Assembly: GCA_039028695.1 (NCBI GenBank)
Contig: JBCCHN010000010.1
Coordinates: 1-64,000 of the forward strand
Reading direction: 5' to 3'
Origin: JANQKX01 sp039028695
GTDB taxonomy: Bacteria; Pseudomonadota; Alphaproteobacteria; Kiloniellales; Kiloniellaceae
DNA length: 64,000 nt
The translations under genes and the position numbers were made by a program. Shown here piece by piece: positions 25,597-33,669 of this stretch. The stretch's first letter is position 1; each line of letters begins with the position of its first letter. The notes under the pieces were generated by a model that did no database searches, was not told the DNA's origin, and worked only from the letters and a program-made list of their open reading frames with translations.

Positions 25597-25976
25597 CCAA
25601 ATCTCCTTTTTCAGTCACATTTTGAGAGCCGAACGATCTCCAACGTTGCGCGGGGAGCAATAGTCCTCCTTTTAGGGTGCTGCAAGGCTCATGGTGACCA
25701 GGAATCTGCCAAGTTATTCCCGGCAGTGACGGCCGGTGAGGCCGCCTCAGAGACAAAAAAAGCGCATGCCGCGGCGCGAATTATGATGCATGGGGCTTTG
25801 CCTTTATGGCGATTTTCCTCTATACCGCTCAGTTAGATAAGCTTATTGGGTCATCGCAGCGCTACCGTGCCATAGATACGGGCTTTTCTTTTAGCGGGTC
25901 GGGTGTATTCCGACAAAGAAAAGTGAGGGGGGGTATCGGGCGATGCCAAAAGAGGACTCTTTAGGGGAAGGGAGCT
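25597..25976. promoter_or_regulatory. petABC leader region with long hairpin and upstream ORF
   Basis: These 380 bases separate trmL (leftward) from petA (rightward) and must carry the petABC promoter. A stem with two helices lies at 25883-25923: CTTTTCTTT pairs with AAAGAAAAG, and inside it GTCGG pairs with CCGAC, with a bulge on one side. A 14-codon reading frame (25943-25987) begins after a G-rich tract and overlaps the petA start by 11 bases. No RNA gene was recognised in the rest. Confidence 0.45.
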
Positions 25977-26537
25977 ATGGCGGATAGTGCGAATACGGCG
26001 CCGACGGCCGGTCATGATGATGACGGCGGCACGCGGCGCGATTTTCTCTATTTGACAGTTGGTGCCATGGGCGCCATTGGTGCGGCGGTTACAATTTGGC
26101 CTTTGGTGGACTCCATGAATCCGTCGGCCGATGTCTTGGCATTGGCCTCGACTGAAGTTGACCTTTCGCCCATGAGCGAAGGTCAGCGCATCACCATCAC
26201 CTGGCGCGGCAAGCCGGTCTTTGTGGACCGACGCACGGCTGATCAGATCAAGATGGCCGAAGAAGTGCCGATCGACCAACTGCCCGATCCCCAATTGGAC
26301 GAGGCACGGGTGCAAAAGCCCGAATGGCTGGTTTTGATCGGCGTGTGCACCCACTTGGGCTGTATCCCCTTGGGTCAGAAAACGGGTCAGCCGCGCGGCG
26401 AGTTCGGTGGCTGGTTCTGCCCCTGTCATGGGTCTCACTACGATACCTCCGGGCGAATTCGCAAAGGTCCCGCTCCGGCCAATATGGCCGTGCCGCCTTA
26501 TGAGTTCCTAGGCGACGAACTTATTCGGATCGGTTGA
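25977..26537 (+). CDS. petA: Ubiquinol-cytochrome c reductase Rieske iron-sulfur subunit
   Basis: The Rieske 2Fe-2S subunit of the bc1 complex, 186 residues. The twin-arginine element TRRDFLYLT at 19-27 precedes one transmembrane helix (about 28-45), directing Tat export of the folded domain. The cluster boxes are CTHLGC (C124, H126) and CPCHGS (C148, H151), with C129 and C150 for the stabilising disulfide. All ligands are intact. A strong AAGGGAG site precedes the ATG. It is the first gene of petABC. Confidence 0.97.
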   Translation: MADSANTAPTAGHDDDGGTRRDFLYLTVGAMGAIGAAVTIWPLVDSMNPSADVLALASTEVDLSPMSEGQRITITWRGKPVFVDRRTADQIKMAEEVPIDQLPDPQLDEARVQKPEWLVLIGVCTHLGCIPLGQKTGQPRGEFGGWFCPCHGSHYDTSGRIRKGPAPANMAVPPYEFLGDELIRIG

Positions 26538-26550
26538 GGGGGACTGAGAC

Positions 26551-27759
26551 ATGATGAATAACCCAGTGGTCAAGTGGATCGACCATCGGCTTCCCATCAT
26601 CACAATGATGAACAAGGAGCTGAACGAGTATCCGACACCCCGCAACCTGAATTATTGGTGGAACTTCGGTTCCTTGGCCGGCATTGTTTTGGTGATCATG
26701 ATCCTGACGGGGATCATCTTAGCCATGCAGTACACAGCCCACGTGGACTACGCTTTTGATTCGGTCGAGCGTATCATGCGCGATGTGAACTATGGCTGGA
26801 TGATCCGCTATATTCACGCCAACGGCGCCTCCTTCTTTTTCATTGTGGTCTATATCCACATTTTCCGGGGCCTTTATTACGGCTCTTACAAGGCCCCCCG
26901 GGAAATCCTGTGGATGATCGGTGTTCTCATTCTCCTGCTTATGATGGCCACTGCTTTTATGGGCTACGTGCTGCCTTGGGGCCAGATGAGCTTCTGGGGC
27001 GCCACGGTGATCACCAACCTCTTCTCCGCCATTCCGCTGGTCGGCGATACCATCGTCACCTGGTTGTGGGGTGGCTTTTCTGTCGATAACCCAACCCTAA
27101 ACCGCTTTTTCGCCCTGCATTACTTGATGCCCTTCGTGCTTGTCGGTGTGGTGATCTTGCATCTTTGGGCGTTGCATCGCTTTGGTTCGAATAATCCCAT
27201 CGGCATCGATGCCAAGGGGCCCCAGGATAAAATCCCCTTCAATCCTTATTACACCGTCAAGGATGCTTTTGGGCTGGGTGTTTTCCTGTTGTTCTTTGCG
27301 GGCTTTGTGTTCTTCGCACCGAATTACTTGGGTCATCCGGACAACTACATCCCCGCCAATCCCCTCTCCACGCCAGCCCATATCGTGCCGGAATGGTACT
27401 TCCTGCCGTTCTATGCGATCCTGCGGGCGATCCCGGACAAGCTGGGCGGCGTTATCGCGATGTTCGCGGCCATCGCAATTCTCTTCGTGCTCCCGTGGCT
27501 TGATCGCTCGCCTGTGCGAAGCGGCAAATTCCGCCCGGTGTTCCGGATCTTTTTCTGGCTCTTGTTCATCGATTGCCTGATCCTCGGCTACTGCGGTGCC
27601 AAGCCGGCCGAAGGCCAATGGCTCTGGTACAGTCGTATCGCAACCTTCTGGTATTTCCTCCACTTCCTCGTGATCATTCCGTTATTGGGGATCATGGAAC
27701 GACCTAGAACCTTACCCAGTTCGATTAGCCAACCGGTTCTCGAACAGCCGGCCGAGTGA
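26551..27759 (+). CDS. petB: Ubiquinol-cytochrome c reductase cytochrome b
   Basis: The membrane core of the bc1 complex, binding two b haems and both quinone sites. The 402 residues with eight to nine helices match a full-length bacterial cytochrome b. Recognisable parts are WNFGSLAG near residue 37, HANGASFFF with an axial His near 90, GYVLPWGQMSFWGATVITN near 138, the Qo-site PEWY (near 280) and a second set of axial histidines near 190-205. It lies 13 bases after petA. Confidence 0.97.
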   Translation: MMNNPVVKWIDHRLPIITMMNKELNEYPTPRNLNYWWNFGSLAGIVLVIMILTGIILAMQYTAHVDYAFDSVERIMRDVNYGWMIRYIHANGASFFFIVVYIHIFRGLYYGSYKAPREILWMIGVLILLLMMATAFMGYVLPWGQMSFWGATVITNLFSAIPLVGDTIVTWLWGGFSVDNPTLNRFFALHYLMPFVLVGVVILHLWALHRFGSNNPIGIDAKGPQDKIPFNPYYTVKDAFGLGVFLLFFAGFVFFAPNYLGHPDNYIPANPLSTPAHIVPEWYFLPFYAILRAIPDKLGGVIAMFAAIAILFVLPWLDRSPVRSGKFRPVFRIFFWLLFIDCLILGYCGAKPAEGQWLWYSRIATFWYFLHFLVIIPLLGIMERPRTLPSSISQPVLEQPAE

Positions 27760-27773
27760 GGGGGAAGAATCCG

Positions 27774-28547
27774 ATGAAAAAGTTCTTAGCACCCGCCCTC
27801 GGCGTCGCATTGACCATGGGCCTGGTCGCTGCCTCTCCCTCTGTTTCCCAGGCAGCAGAAGGGGTGGCCATTCCGAGCCATTCCTGGTCTTTCAGCGGCC
27901 CCTTCGGGCATTATGACAAGATCCAGCTCCAGCGGGGCTTCCAGGTTTACCGTGAAGTCTGCGCCGGTTGTCACGGCATCAAATACATTGCCTTTCGAAA
28001 CCTTGCCGCCCTCGGCTATTCCGAGGATGAAATCAAGGCCATGGCGTCGGACTATCTCATTGAGGACGGTCCCGATGACGATGGGGAAATGTTCGAGCGC
28101 GCGGGCAAGCCCTCGGATCTCTTCCCGGATCCTTTCCCCAATGAAAAAGCCGCCGCTGCGGCTAATGGGGGCGCGGCTCCGCCCGATCTTTCCCTGATCG
28201 CCAAGGCCCGTGCCGGTGGCCCCGACTATACCTATGCGCTCATGATCGGCTACGAAGATCCGCCGGCGGATTTCGAGTTGCTGGAAGGCTTAAATTACAA
28301 CAAGTATTTCCCCGGCCATCAAATCGCCATGCCATCGCCGCTCTATGAAGACGCGGTCACCTACGAGGACGGAACGGCAGCGACGATCGAACAGATGTCC
28401 GAGGACGTGACGGCCTTTCTCATGTGGACGGCCGAGCCCACAATGGAGCAACGTAAGGAAACCGGCATCAAAGTGATGATGTTCCTGATCATCTTCACGA
28501 TCATACTCTATATCGCCAAACGTAAGATCTGGGCGGATATTCACTAA
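27774..28547 (+). CDS. petC: Ubiquinol-cytochrome c reductase cytochrome c1
   Basis: The periplasmic c-type haem subunit of the bc1 complex, 257 residues. A Sec signal peptide (residues 1-28, ending SQAAEG) is followed by the haem-attachment motif CAGCH at 63-67. A likely axial Met lies in the QIAMPSPL region near 183, and one C-terminal membrane anchor at about 228-248. The ATG at 27774 follows GGGGAAG. An in-frame GTG at 27756 overlapping the petB stop is less likely because it would lengthen the signal's N-region. Confidence 0.96.
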   Translation: MKKFLAPALGVALTMGLVAASPSVSQAAEGVAIPSHSWSFSGPFGHYDKIQLQRGFQVYREVCAGCHGIKYIAFRNLAALGYSEDEIKAMASDYLIEDGPDDDGEMFERAGKPSDLFPDPFPNEKAAAAANGGAAPPDLSLIAKARAGGPDYTYALMIGYEDPPADFELLEGLNYNKYFPGHQIAMPSPLYEDAVTYEDGTAATIEQMSEDVTAFLMWTAEPTMEQRKETGIKVMMFLIIFTIILYIAKRKIWADIH

Positions 28548-28570
28548 TTTGATCGCATCTGCGATAAAGA

Positions 28571-28599
28571 GAGGCCGCTTGGGTAAGGCGGCCTCTTTT
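28571..28599 (+). terminator. Rho-independent terminator after petABC
   Basis: GAGGCCGC and GCGGCCTC form a perfect 8-base stem with a nine-base loop, followed by TTTTC. It lies 23 bases after the petC stop and ends about 20 bases before mtnP, separating the two operons. Confidence 0.9.
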
Positions 28600-28619
28600 C
28601 TTTTGGGAGTGCGCAAGGT

Positions 28620-29510
28620 ATGGCGGAAATGTCTCAGGATTCGGTGATTGGCGTCATCGGTGGCAGTGGACTTTACGAGATAGATGGCCTAACGGATTTG
28701 GAATGGCGGGCCGTCGAATCGTCCTTCGGTAAGCCGTCCGATGACCTTCTTTTTGGTTCTTTGGGTGGGCAAAGGGTGGTTTTTTTGCCCCGTCACGGAC
28801 GGGGGCATCGGGTGCCGCCCAGCGACGTCAACTATCGCGCCAATATCGATGCCATGAAGCGGGCGGGGGTCACCGAAATAATTTCGGTCTCGGCGGTCGG
28901 GTCGCTTAAAGAAGAGCTCGCCCCCGGCACCTTCGTCCTGGTGGACCAGTTCATTGATCGCACCTTTGCCCGCAAGAAAAGCTTCTTCGGCGAAGGCATG
29001 GTGGCGCATGTTTCCGTGGCTGATCCGGTTTGCGCGCGCTTAGGCGGCCATTTGCAGGCTGCTGCGGCCGAGGTGGGAATAGAAATGGTGGTTGGCGGCA
29101 CGTACTTGGCGATGGAAGGACCCCAGTTCTCCAGCAAGGCGGAATCCGCCCTCTATCGCTCCTGGAACTGCGACGTGATCGGCATGACCAATATGCCCGA
29201 GGCCAAGCTCGCCCGTGAGGCCGAGATTTGTTACGCGACCGTTGCGATGGTCACCGACTATGATTGTTGGCATCCTCACCATGATGACGTCACAGTGCAG
29301 CAAATCATTGAGACTCTCATGGCTAACGCCGCCAAGGCACGCACCCTGGTTGCTCAGATTATTCCCAAGCTGGCAGGCCGTCAGGATTGCTGCATTATGG
29401 GCTGTCAAGAGGTGTTGGACACTGCCCTCATCACCGCGCCCGAGGCCCGCGATCCGGTCCTTTTGCAAAAGCTGGACGCGATCTTGGCGCGGGTTCAGTC
29501 GACTACCTAA
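28620..29510 (+). CDS. mtnP: S-methyl-5'-thioadenosine phosphorylase
   Basis: MtnP phosphorolyses methylthioadenosine (and often 5'-deoxyadenosine) to adenine and the 1-phosphorylated sugar. The 296-residue protein shows the phosphate-binding GVIGGSGLYEI near residue 10, LPRHGRGHRVPPSDVNYRAN near 58, TYLAMEGPQFSSKAE near 160 and NMPEAKLAREAEICYATVAM near 190, matching the trimeric family. It starts an operon with mtnA, a FucA-like aldolase and a VOC gene. Confidence 0.95.
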   Translation: MAEMSQDSVIGVIGGSGLYEIDGLTDLEWRAVESSFGKPSDDLLFGSLGGQRVVFLPRHGRGHRVPPSDVNYRANIDAMKRAGVTEIISVSAVGSLKEELAPGTFVLVDQFIDRTFARKKSFFGEGMVAHVSVADPVCARLGGHLQAAAAEVGIEMVVGGTYLAMEGPQFSSKAESALYRSWNCDVIGMTNMPEAKLAREAEICYATVAMVTDYDCWHPHHDDVTVQQIIETLMANAAKARTLVAQIIPKLAGRQDCCIMGCQEVLDTALITAPEARDPVLLQKLDAILARVQSTT

Positions 29511-29528
29511 TAGGCGGAGAGGGGCATT

Positions 29529-30632
29529 ATGAAGGTCAACGGCAAGCCCATGCGCAGCATCGCCCTGGCATCCGATGGTTGGGCGGTGGAGATCATCGAT
29601 CAGACCCAACTACCGCACGCTTTTGAAGTGGTGCGGCTGGAGGACTGGCCTGCCGCCGCCCATGCCATTCGAGCCATGCTGGTTCGGGGTGCACCCCTCA
29701 TTGGTGCAACCGCCGCTTACGGCTTGGCCTTAGCCATGCGATCGGACCCATCGGATGACGCTTTGAAATCCGTGTCCAAGAGCCTCTTCGAAACCCGGCC
29801 CACGGCGGTCAATCTGCGATGGGCCCTTGAGCGTATGGAGGATCATCTCAAGACTCTGGCCCCCCAAGACCGTTGTGAGGCAGCCTATATGATGGCGGGT
29901 GAGATTGCTGATGAGGATGTGTCCCTGTGCCGCGCCATTGGCGAGAACGGTCTAAAGCTCATCCAATTGGTCGCCGATCGCAAACCAGGCGAGACGGTGA
30001 ACCTTTTGACTCATTGCAACGCGGGCTGGCTGGCCACGGTGGATTGGGGCACGGCCTTGGCGCCCATCTATATGGCGCACGATGCGGGCCTGCCGGTCCA
30101 TGTGTGGGTCGATGAAACCCGGCCGCGGAACCAAGGGGCGGGCCTCACGGCTTGGGAGCTTTCGCAGCATGGCGTATCTCATACGGTCATTGCGGATAAT
30201 GCAGGCGGCCACCTGATGCAACACGGCCAGGTGGACCTTTGCATCACCGGGACGGACCGAACCACCGCACATGGGGACGTCTGCAACAAGATCGGCACCT
30301 ATTTGAAGGCCTTGGCGGCCGATGCCAATAACGTACCCTTTTATGTCGCCTTGCCTGGCCCCACCATCGACTGGCGTATCGGCGACGGGGTAAAGGAAAT
30401 ACCCATCGAGCAGCGAGACGGCCTGGAAATCTCGCAGGTTTCCGGCATGACCGCCGATGGAGCCGTGACCTCGGTGCGGGTGACGCCATCTGAAAGCCCG
30501 GTCGCCAACTATGCCTTTGATGTGACACCCGCCGATCTTGTCAGCGGCCTGATCACCGAGCGCGGGGTTTGTCCGGCAAGTCGCGAAGGTCTTTTAAGTC
30601 TTTACCCGGAAGAGCGCGACCAAGCCCGCTAA
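29529..30632 (+). CDS. mtnA: 5-methylthioribose-1-phosphate isomerase
   Basis: MtnA isomerises methylthioribose-1-phosphate to methylthioribulose-1-phosphate. The 367-residue protein is related to eIF2B. It keeps the catalytic Cys in LTHCNAGWLAT (about residue 162) and the catalytic Asp in TGTDRTTAHGDVCNKIGTY (about 242). RGAPLIGATAAYG near 55 is also characteristic. A strong purine-rich site precedes the ATG. It lies 18 bases after mtnP and 10 before the aldolase gene. Confidence 0.95.
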   Translation: MKVNGKPMRSIALASDGWAVEIIDQTQLPHAFEVVRLEDWPAAAHAIRAMLVRGAPLIGATAAYGLALAMRSDPSDDALKSVSKSLFETRPTAVNLRWALERMEDHLKTLAPQDRCEAAYMMAGEIADEDVSLCRAIGENGLKLIQLVADRKPGETVNLLTHCNAGWLATVDWGTALAPIYMAHDAGLPVHVWVDETRPRNQGAGLTAWELSQHGVSHTVIADNAGGHLMQHGQVDLCITGTDRTTAHGDVCNKIGTYLKALAADANNVPFYVALPGPTIDWRIGDGVKEIPIEQRDGLEISQVSGMTADGAVTSVRVTPSESPVANYAFDVTPADLVSGLITERGVCPASREGLLSLYPEERDQAR

Positions 30633-30642
30633 GGAGGTCTCG

Positions 30643-31338
30643 GTGAAGTTCCTAAAGGCCCGCAAAGCCTTGATCGAAACCGCCCTGCGGATGAACGCTT
30701 CGGGTATCAATCAGGGTACATCCGGCAACCTGAGCCAGCGGGTGCCGGCGGGGCTCTTGATCACCCCGTCCGGCGTGCCCTATGGGGAGATGGCACCGGC
30801 TGATGTTGTATTCATGGATATGGCCGGAACCTGGCAGTGCGAGCGCCAAGGCCGCCGGCCGTCTAGCGAGTGGCGTTTTCATCTGGATATCCTGACCGCC
30901 CGGCCGGAAGTCAATGCCATCGTTCACTGCCATTCGCAAAAGGCCACCGCACTGGCTTGTCTGCGCCAAGGCATACCGGCCTTTCACTACATGGTCGCCA
31001 TTGCTGGCGGCGACGATATTCGCTGCGCGCCCTATGAGACCTTTGGCAGTCAAGCCCTCTCCCAGGCCGCATTGGATGCGCTTGCGGACCGCTGGGCCTG
31101 TCTTTTGGCCAATCATGGGCAGATTGCGCTGGGCCGGGATCTGCGCCAGGCGCTGGCACTTGCCATTGAAGTCGAGGTGCTGGCGGAGCAATTTTGCACA
31201 GCGCAATCTTTGCAGATGTATCTGGGCCGTCCAAAAATTTTGTCAAAAAAGGAAATGGTCAAAGTTTTGGCAAAATTCCAGGCGGGCGCAGGTTATGCGA
31301 GTGATGCCAGCGATAATCCAAAAAGGAAAAACCCATGA
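30643..31338 (+). CDS. Class II aldolase, FucA-like (probable Ald2/DrdA-type)
   Basis: A zinc-dependent class II aldolase of 231 residues. It resembles E. coli L-fuculose-1-phosphate aldolase over its length: GINQGTSGNLSQR near 21, LITPSGVPYGEM near 39, SSEWRFH with E76, VHCHSQ with H95 and H97, and LLANHG with H158. These residues correspond to FucA's catalytic Glu and three zinc histidines. Placed after mtnP and mtnA, it most likely cleaves methylthioribulose- or deoxyribulose-1-phosphate to DHAP plus an aldehyde (the role of Ald2/DrdA), rather than fuculose phosphate. The start is GTG after a strong AAGGAGG. It overlaps the next gene by four bases. Confidence 0.86.
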   Translation: MKFLKARKALIETALRMNASGINQGTSGNLSQRVPAGLLITPSGVPYGEMAPADVVFMDMAGTWQCERQGRRPSSEWRFHLDILTARPEVNAIVHCHSQKATALACLRQGIPAFHYMVAIAGGDDIRCAPYETFGSQALSQAALDALADRWACLLANHGQIALGRDLRQALALAIEVEVLAEQFCTAQSLQMYLGRPKILSKKEMVKVLAKFQAGAGYASDASDNPKRKNP

Positions 31339-32186
31339 TCCCGGGACTATGCGGTGTCGATCACGCTCTGGTGGGTGTACGTGACCTGGAGGGTGCACGT
31401 ACAGCCTTCCAGCGTCTTGGCTTCACGATCACGCCGCGCGGTCGGCACATCGGTTGGGGAACGGCCAATTACTGTGTCATGTTCCAAGAAGACTATCTGG
31501 AGCTCTTGGGCATCTTGGACTCGAACCAGTTCACCAATAACCTGGACCGATTTTTGGCCAAGCGGGAGGGGCTTCTCGGCCTGGCCTTTGCGTCCCGGGA
31601 TGTGACGGCCTTACGAGAAAGCCTCGCCGACCAAGATATCCCCAGCGACGGGCCGAAGGATTTGAAGCGGATTCTAGAACTACCGGGTGGGGAAGCCTTG
31701 CCGGCTTTTAGTCTGCTCTATCCGAGCCCCGGCACAACGCCGGGCCTTTCGGCCTTTGTGTGCCAGCACCTGACCCGCGATCTGGTTTGGCAGCCCCATT
31801 GGACCAAACACCTCAATGGGGCCGTCGGCCTTCACGAGCTGGTCACGGTGGTCGATGATCCCGGCGGACTGGCCCTGGACTACGCGCGCCTGTTCGGAGA
31901 AGACCAGGTGGCGGTCAGCGACGGTCTGGTCCGGGTGCAAGCCGGCGCCTGCCAGTTGATTTTCGTTTTGCCGGCCGGCCTGACCGATCTTTATCCTGCG
32001 GATCTGGCATTGCAAAAGGTGGAAGAGCCTTGGATGGCGGGTCTGACAATCGGGGTATCGGCGATCGACACCACCGCCGGCCACCTAAGGTCCCAGGGAA
32101 TTGATCTGCTGGAAACGAGAGCCGGTCGTCTTCTGGTGCCGCCCGAACAAGCTTGTGGTGTTCTTCTGGAATTTGTCGAGGCTTAA
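31335..32186 (+). CDS. VOC-superfamily (glyoxalase-like) protein
   Basis: A 283-residue protein of the glyoxalase-like VOC superfamily. The start, GVDHALVGVRDLEGA, holds a metal-ligand-type His at about residue 7, and GRHIGWGTANYCVMF near 36 follows the usual pattern. A second module begins with LHEL near 170. Its start overlaps the aldolase stop (ATGA), so it is coupled to the methylthioadenosine salvage genes. It might handle the aldehyde released by the aldolase, but that is inference. It also overlaps the convergent TetR gene's stop by four bases. Confidence 0.8.
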   Translation: MIPGLCGVDHALVGVRDLEGARTAFQRLGFTITPRGRHIGWGTANYCVMFQEDYLELLGILDSNQFTNNLDRFLAKREGLLGLAFASRDVTALRESLADQDIPSDGPKDLKRILELPGGEALPAFSLLYPSPGTTPGLSAFVCQHLTRDLVWQPHWTKHLNGAVGLHELVTVVDDPGGLALDYARLFGEDQVAVSDGLVRVQAGACQLIFVLPAGLTDLYPADLALQKVEEPWMAGLTIGVSAIDTTAGHLRSQGIDLLETRAGRLLVPPEQACGVLLEFVEA

Positions 32187-32749
32187 GCGACCAGGGCGTG
32201 GTCGACCAAAAGAGCCGCCGCCTTTTTTGCCTGGGCGGCTGCCGGGGCTTGGCTGTTGACTTGCTTGGTGACAATGGCGCCGTCGCTCAACAGCATAAGG
32301 TGGGCGGCCAGTTCGCCCGGCCGTTTGGCACCGGCTTGTCGCGCCAATTCCGATAGGGACTCGTAGAGTCGGCGTTTGTGGGCGGCGGCGCGCGCGTGGA
32401 TCGGATCAGAGGGTGTGGGGTATTCAGCGGCCGCATTGATAAAAAGGCAGCCTCTAAAGTCGTCCCGCTGGAACCATTCTTCCAGAGCATCAAACAGGGC
32501 TAAGAGTTGATCCCGCGCGGCGCCCGGATGCTGATGCATGCGCCGGTTCAGCCACTGAAAAAACTGACCGTCCCGTCTATCCAGGACCGCCAGGATTAAA
32601 TCGTCCTTAGATTTGAAATGATTGTAGAGAGTCATCTTAGCCACGCCCGCCTGACTCAAAATCTTATCAATGCCCGTTGCGTGATAACCTTCGGCCTGGA
32701 ACATGTCCAGGGCCTGATCAACCAGATGATCGCGCCGTTTCGATGCCAT
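32183..32749 (-). CDS. TetR/AcrR-family transcriptional regulator
   Basis: A 188-residue repressor-type protein. The N-terminal helix-turn-helix is classical: DQALDMFQAEGYHATGID, then ILSQAGVAKMTLYNHFKSKDDL (about residues 24-45). The C-terminal ligand domain is of the AcrR type found with reductases and exporters, and the ligand is unknown. A near-perfect 14-base palindrome lies 19-32 bases upstream of its start, suggesting autoregulation. It converges on the VOC gene and has no obvious adjacent target. Confidence 0.9.
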   Translation of the reverse strand: MASKRRDHLVDQALDMFQAEGYHATGIDKILSQAGVAKMTLYNHFKSKDDLILAVLDRRDGQFFQWLNRRMHQHPGAARDQLLALFDALEEWFQRDDFRGCLFINAAAEYPTPSDPIHARAAAHKRRLYESLSELARQAGAKRPGELAAHLMLLSDGAIVTKQVNSQAPAAAQAKKAAALLVDHALVA

Positions 32750-32767
32750 TTTCGCCTCAATGCAGAC

Positions 32768-32781
32768 AGACCAATTTGTCT
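32768..32781. promoter_or_regulatory. Palindromic operator candidate upstream of the TetR gene
   Basis: AGACCAATTTGTCT is a 14-base palindrome with one mismatched pair (AGAC arms and GTCT arms exact). It sits in the presumed promoter of the leftward TetR gene. AGAC/GTCT arms are common in operators of this regulator family. Confidence 0.5.
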
Positions 32782-32865
32782 ACTCATTGCAGAGCCTGGC
32801 GAGTCGTTTCAAGGGGTTGTTCCTACCCCTTTTTTTAAGTTGAAATTTTTTGCAGGTGCGCTTGG

Positions 32866-33630
32866 TCAGGGATGGGGAAACAGGCTCTCCGTTCGCCCGG
32901 TCAAGCGATAGGCTAAAAGACCGACCCATTCTTTGGCAGCCAAATCCAATTCGATCAGGTTAACACTCACGTTCGGTCGAATAATGAGACCATCGGCTAT
33001 AGTCAGGTGATCGACCGGATAGGGATGAACGGACCAGCCTGCTTTGCGAAACACGCCCATGGCCCGTGGGATATGGTAGGCCGAGGTGACCAGGAGCCAA
33101 TTTTCTTCAATGGCGGTCTTTGCGACTTTTGCCGCCTGGCCGGGGTGCTCTGCAGTAGACCGGGAGACGTTGTCGAAAACCATCTCAACCCCATCCAAGC
33201 CCCACTCCGATTGCAGCCCGGCAACGGCGTCCGCGTCACCGGTTCCCGCGATCACCACCTCCGCGTCGGGATATTGCCGCGTCAAATGATGCAAAGCCAA
33301 AATACGATCCACTGAAGCACCGAAAGTCGCCATGCCTCGGCTTTTGCTAACTCGCGCGTCATAGGCGCCGCCCAAGACGATAATACCCTCCGGTGCGATC
33401 TGCCGGTCTGACACGAAGCGGTTCTCCAAAGGGAGCAACAGGAGTTGGCCAATCGGAAGTAATCCGGCAATTGCCAATACAAGACCGGCGACACTCGCCA
33501 GGGCCCGACCGAAGCGGCGCCATCGGGTCCATAGGAGGATCAGCCCCAACCCCAGAAGAAGAAGTAAGATCTTGCTCGGTTGAATTAGGATCCAGATTGC
33601 TTTTGAGAGGGAAAAGAAGAGGTCGTCCAT
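32866..33630 (-). CDS. YdcF-family (DUF218) membrane protein
   Basis: A 254-residue protein with two N-terminal membrane segments (about 12-32 and 37-60) followed by a DUF218 domain. GIIVLGGAYDAR is near residue 82, then VVIAGTGD near 124, ENVSRST-like DNVSRSTAEH near 150 and LVTSAYHIPRAMGVFRKAGW near 178. This is the ElyC/SanA/YdcF superfamily, linked to envelope or vancomycin-sensitivity phenotypes in enterobacteria, but the reaction is unknown. It follows ychF by about 40 bases in the leftward block. Confidence 0.87.
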   Translation of the reverse strand: MDDLFFSLSKAIWILIQPSKILLLLLGLGLILLWTRWRRFGRALASVAGLVLAIAGLLPIGQLLLLPLENRFVSDRQIAPEGIIVLGGAYDARVSKSRGMATFGASVDRILALHHLTRQYPDAEVVIAGTGDADAVAGLQSEWGLDGVEMVFDNVSRSTAEHPGQAAKVAKTAIEENWLLVTSAYHIPRAMGVFRKAGWSVHPYPVDHLTIADGLIIRPNVSVNLIELDLAAKEWVGLLAYRLTGRTESLFPHP

Positions 33631-33669
33631 GTGGATTTCAGGGGCCCGCCGTTAAGAGAGACTCGATCC

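Noticed and set aside
25381..25836. Rightward frame of 151 codons across trmL and the petABC leader
   Set aside because: It is antisense to the conserved part of trmL, and it has no recognisable protein features.
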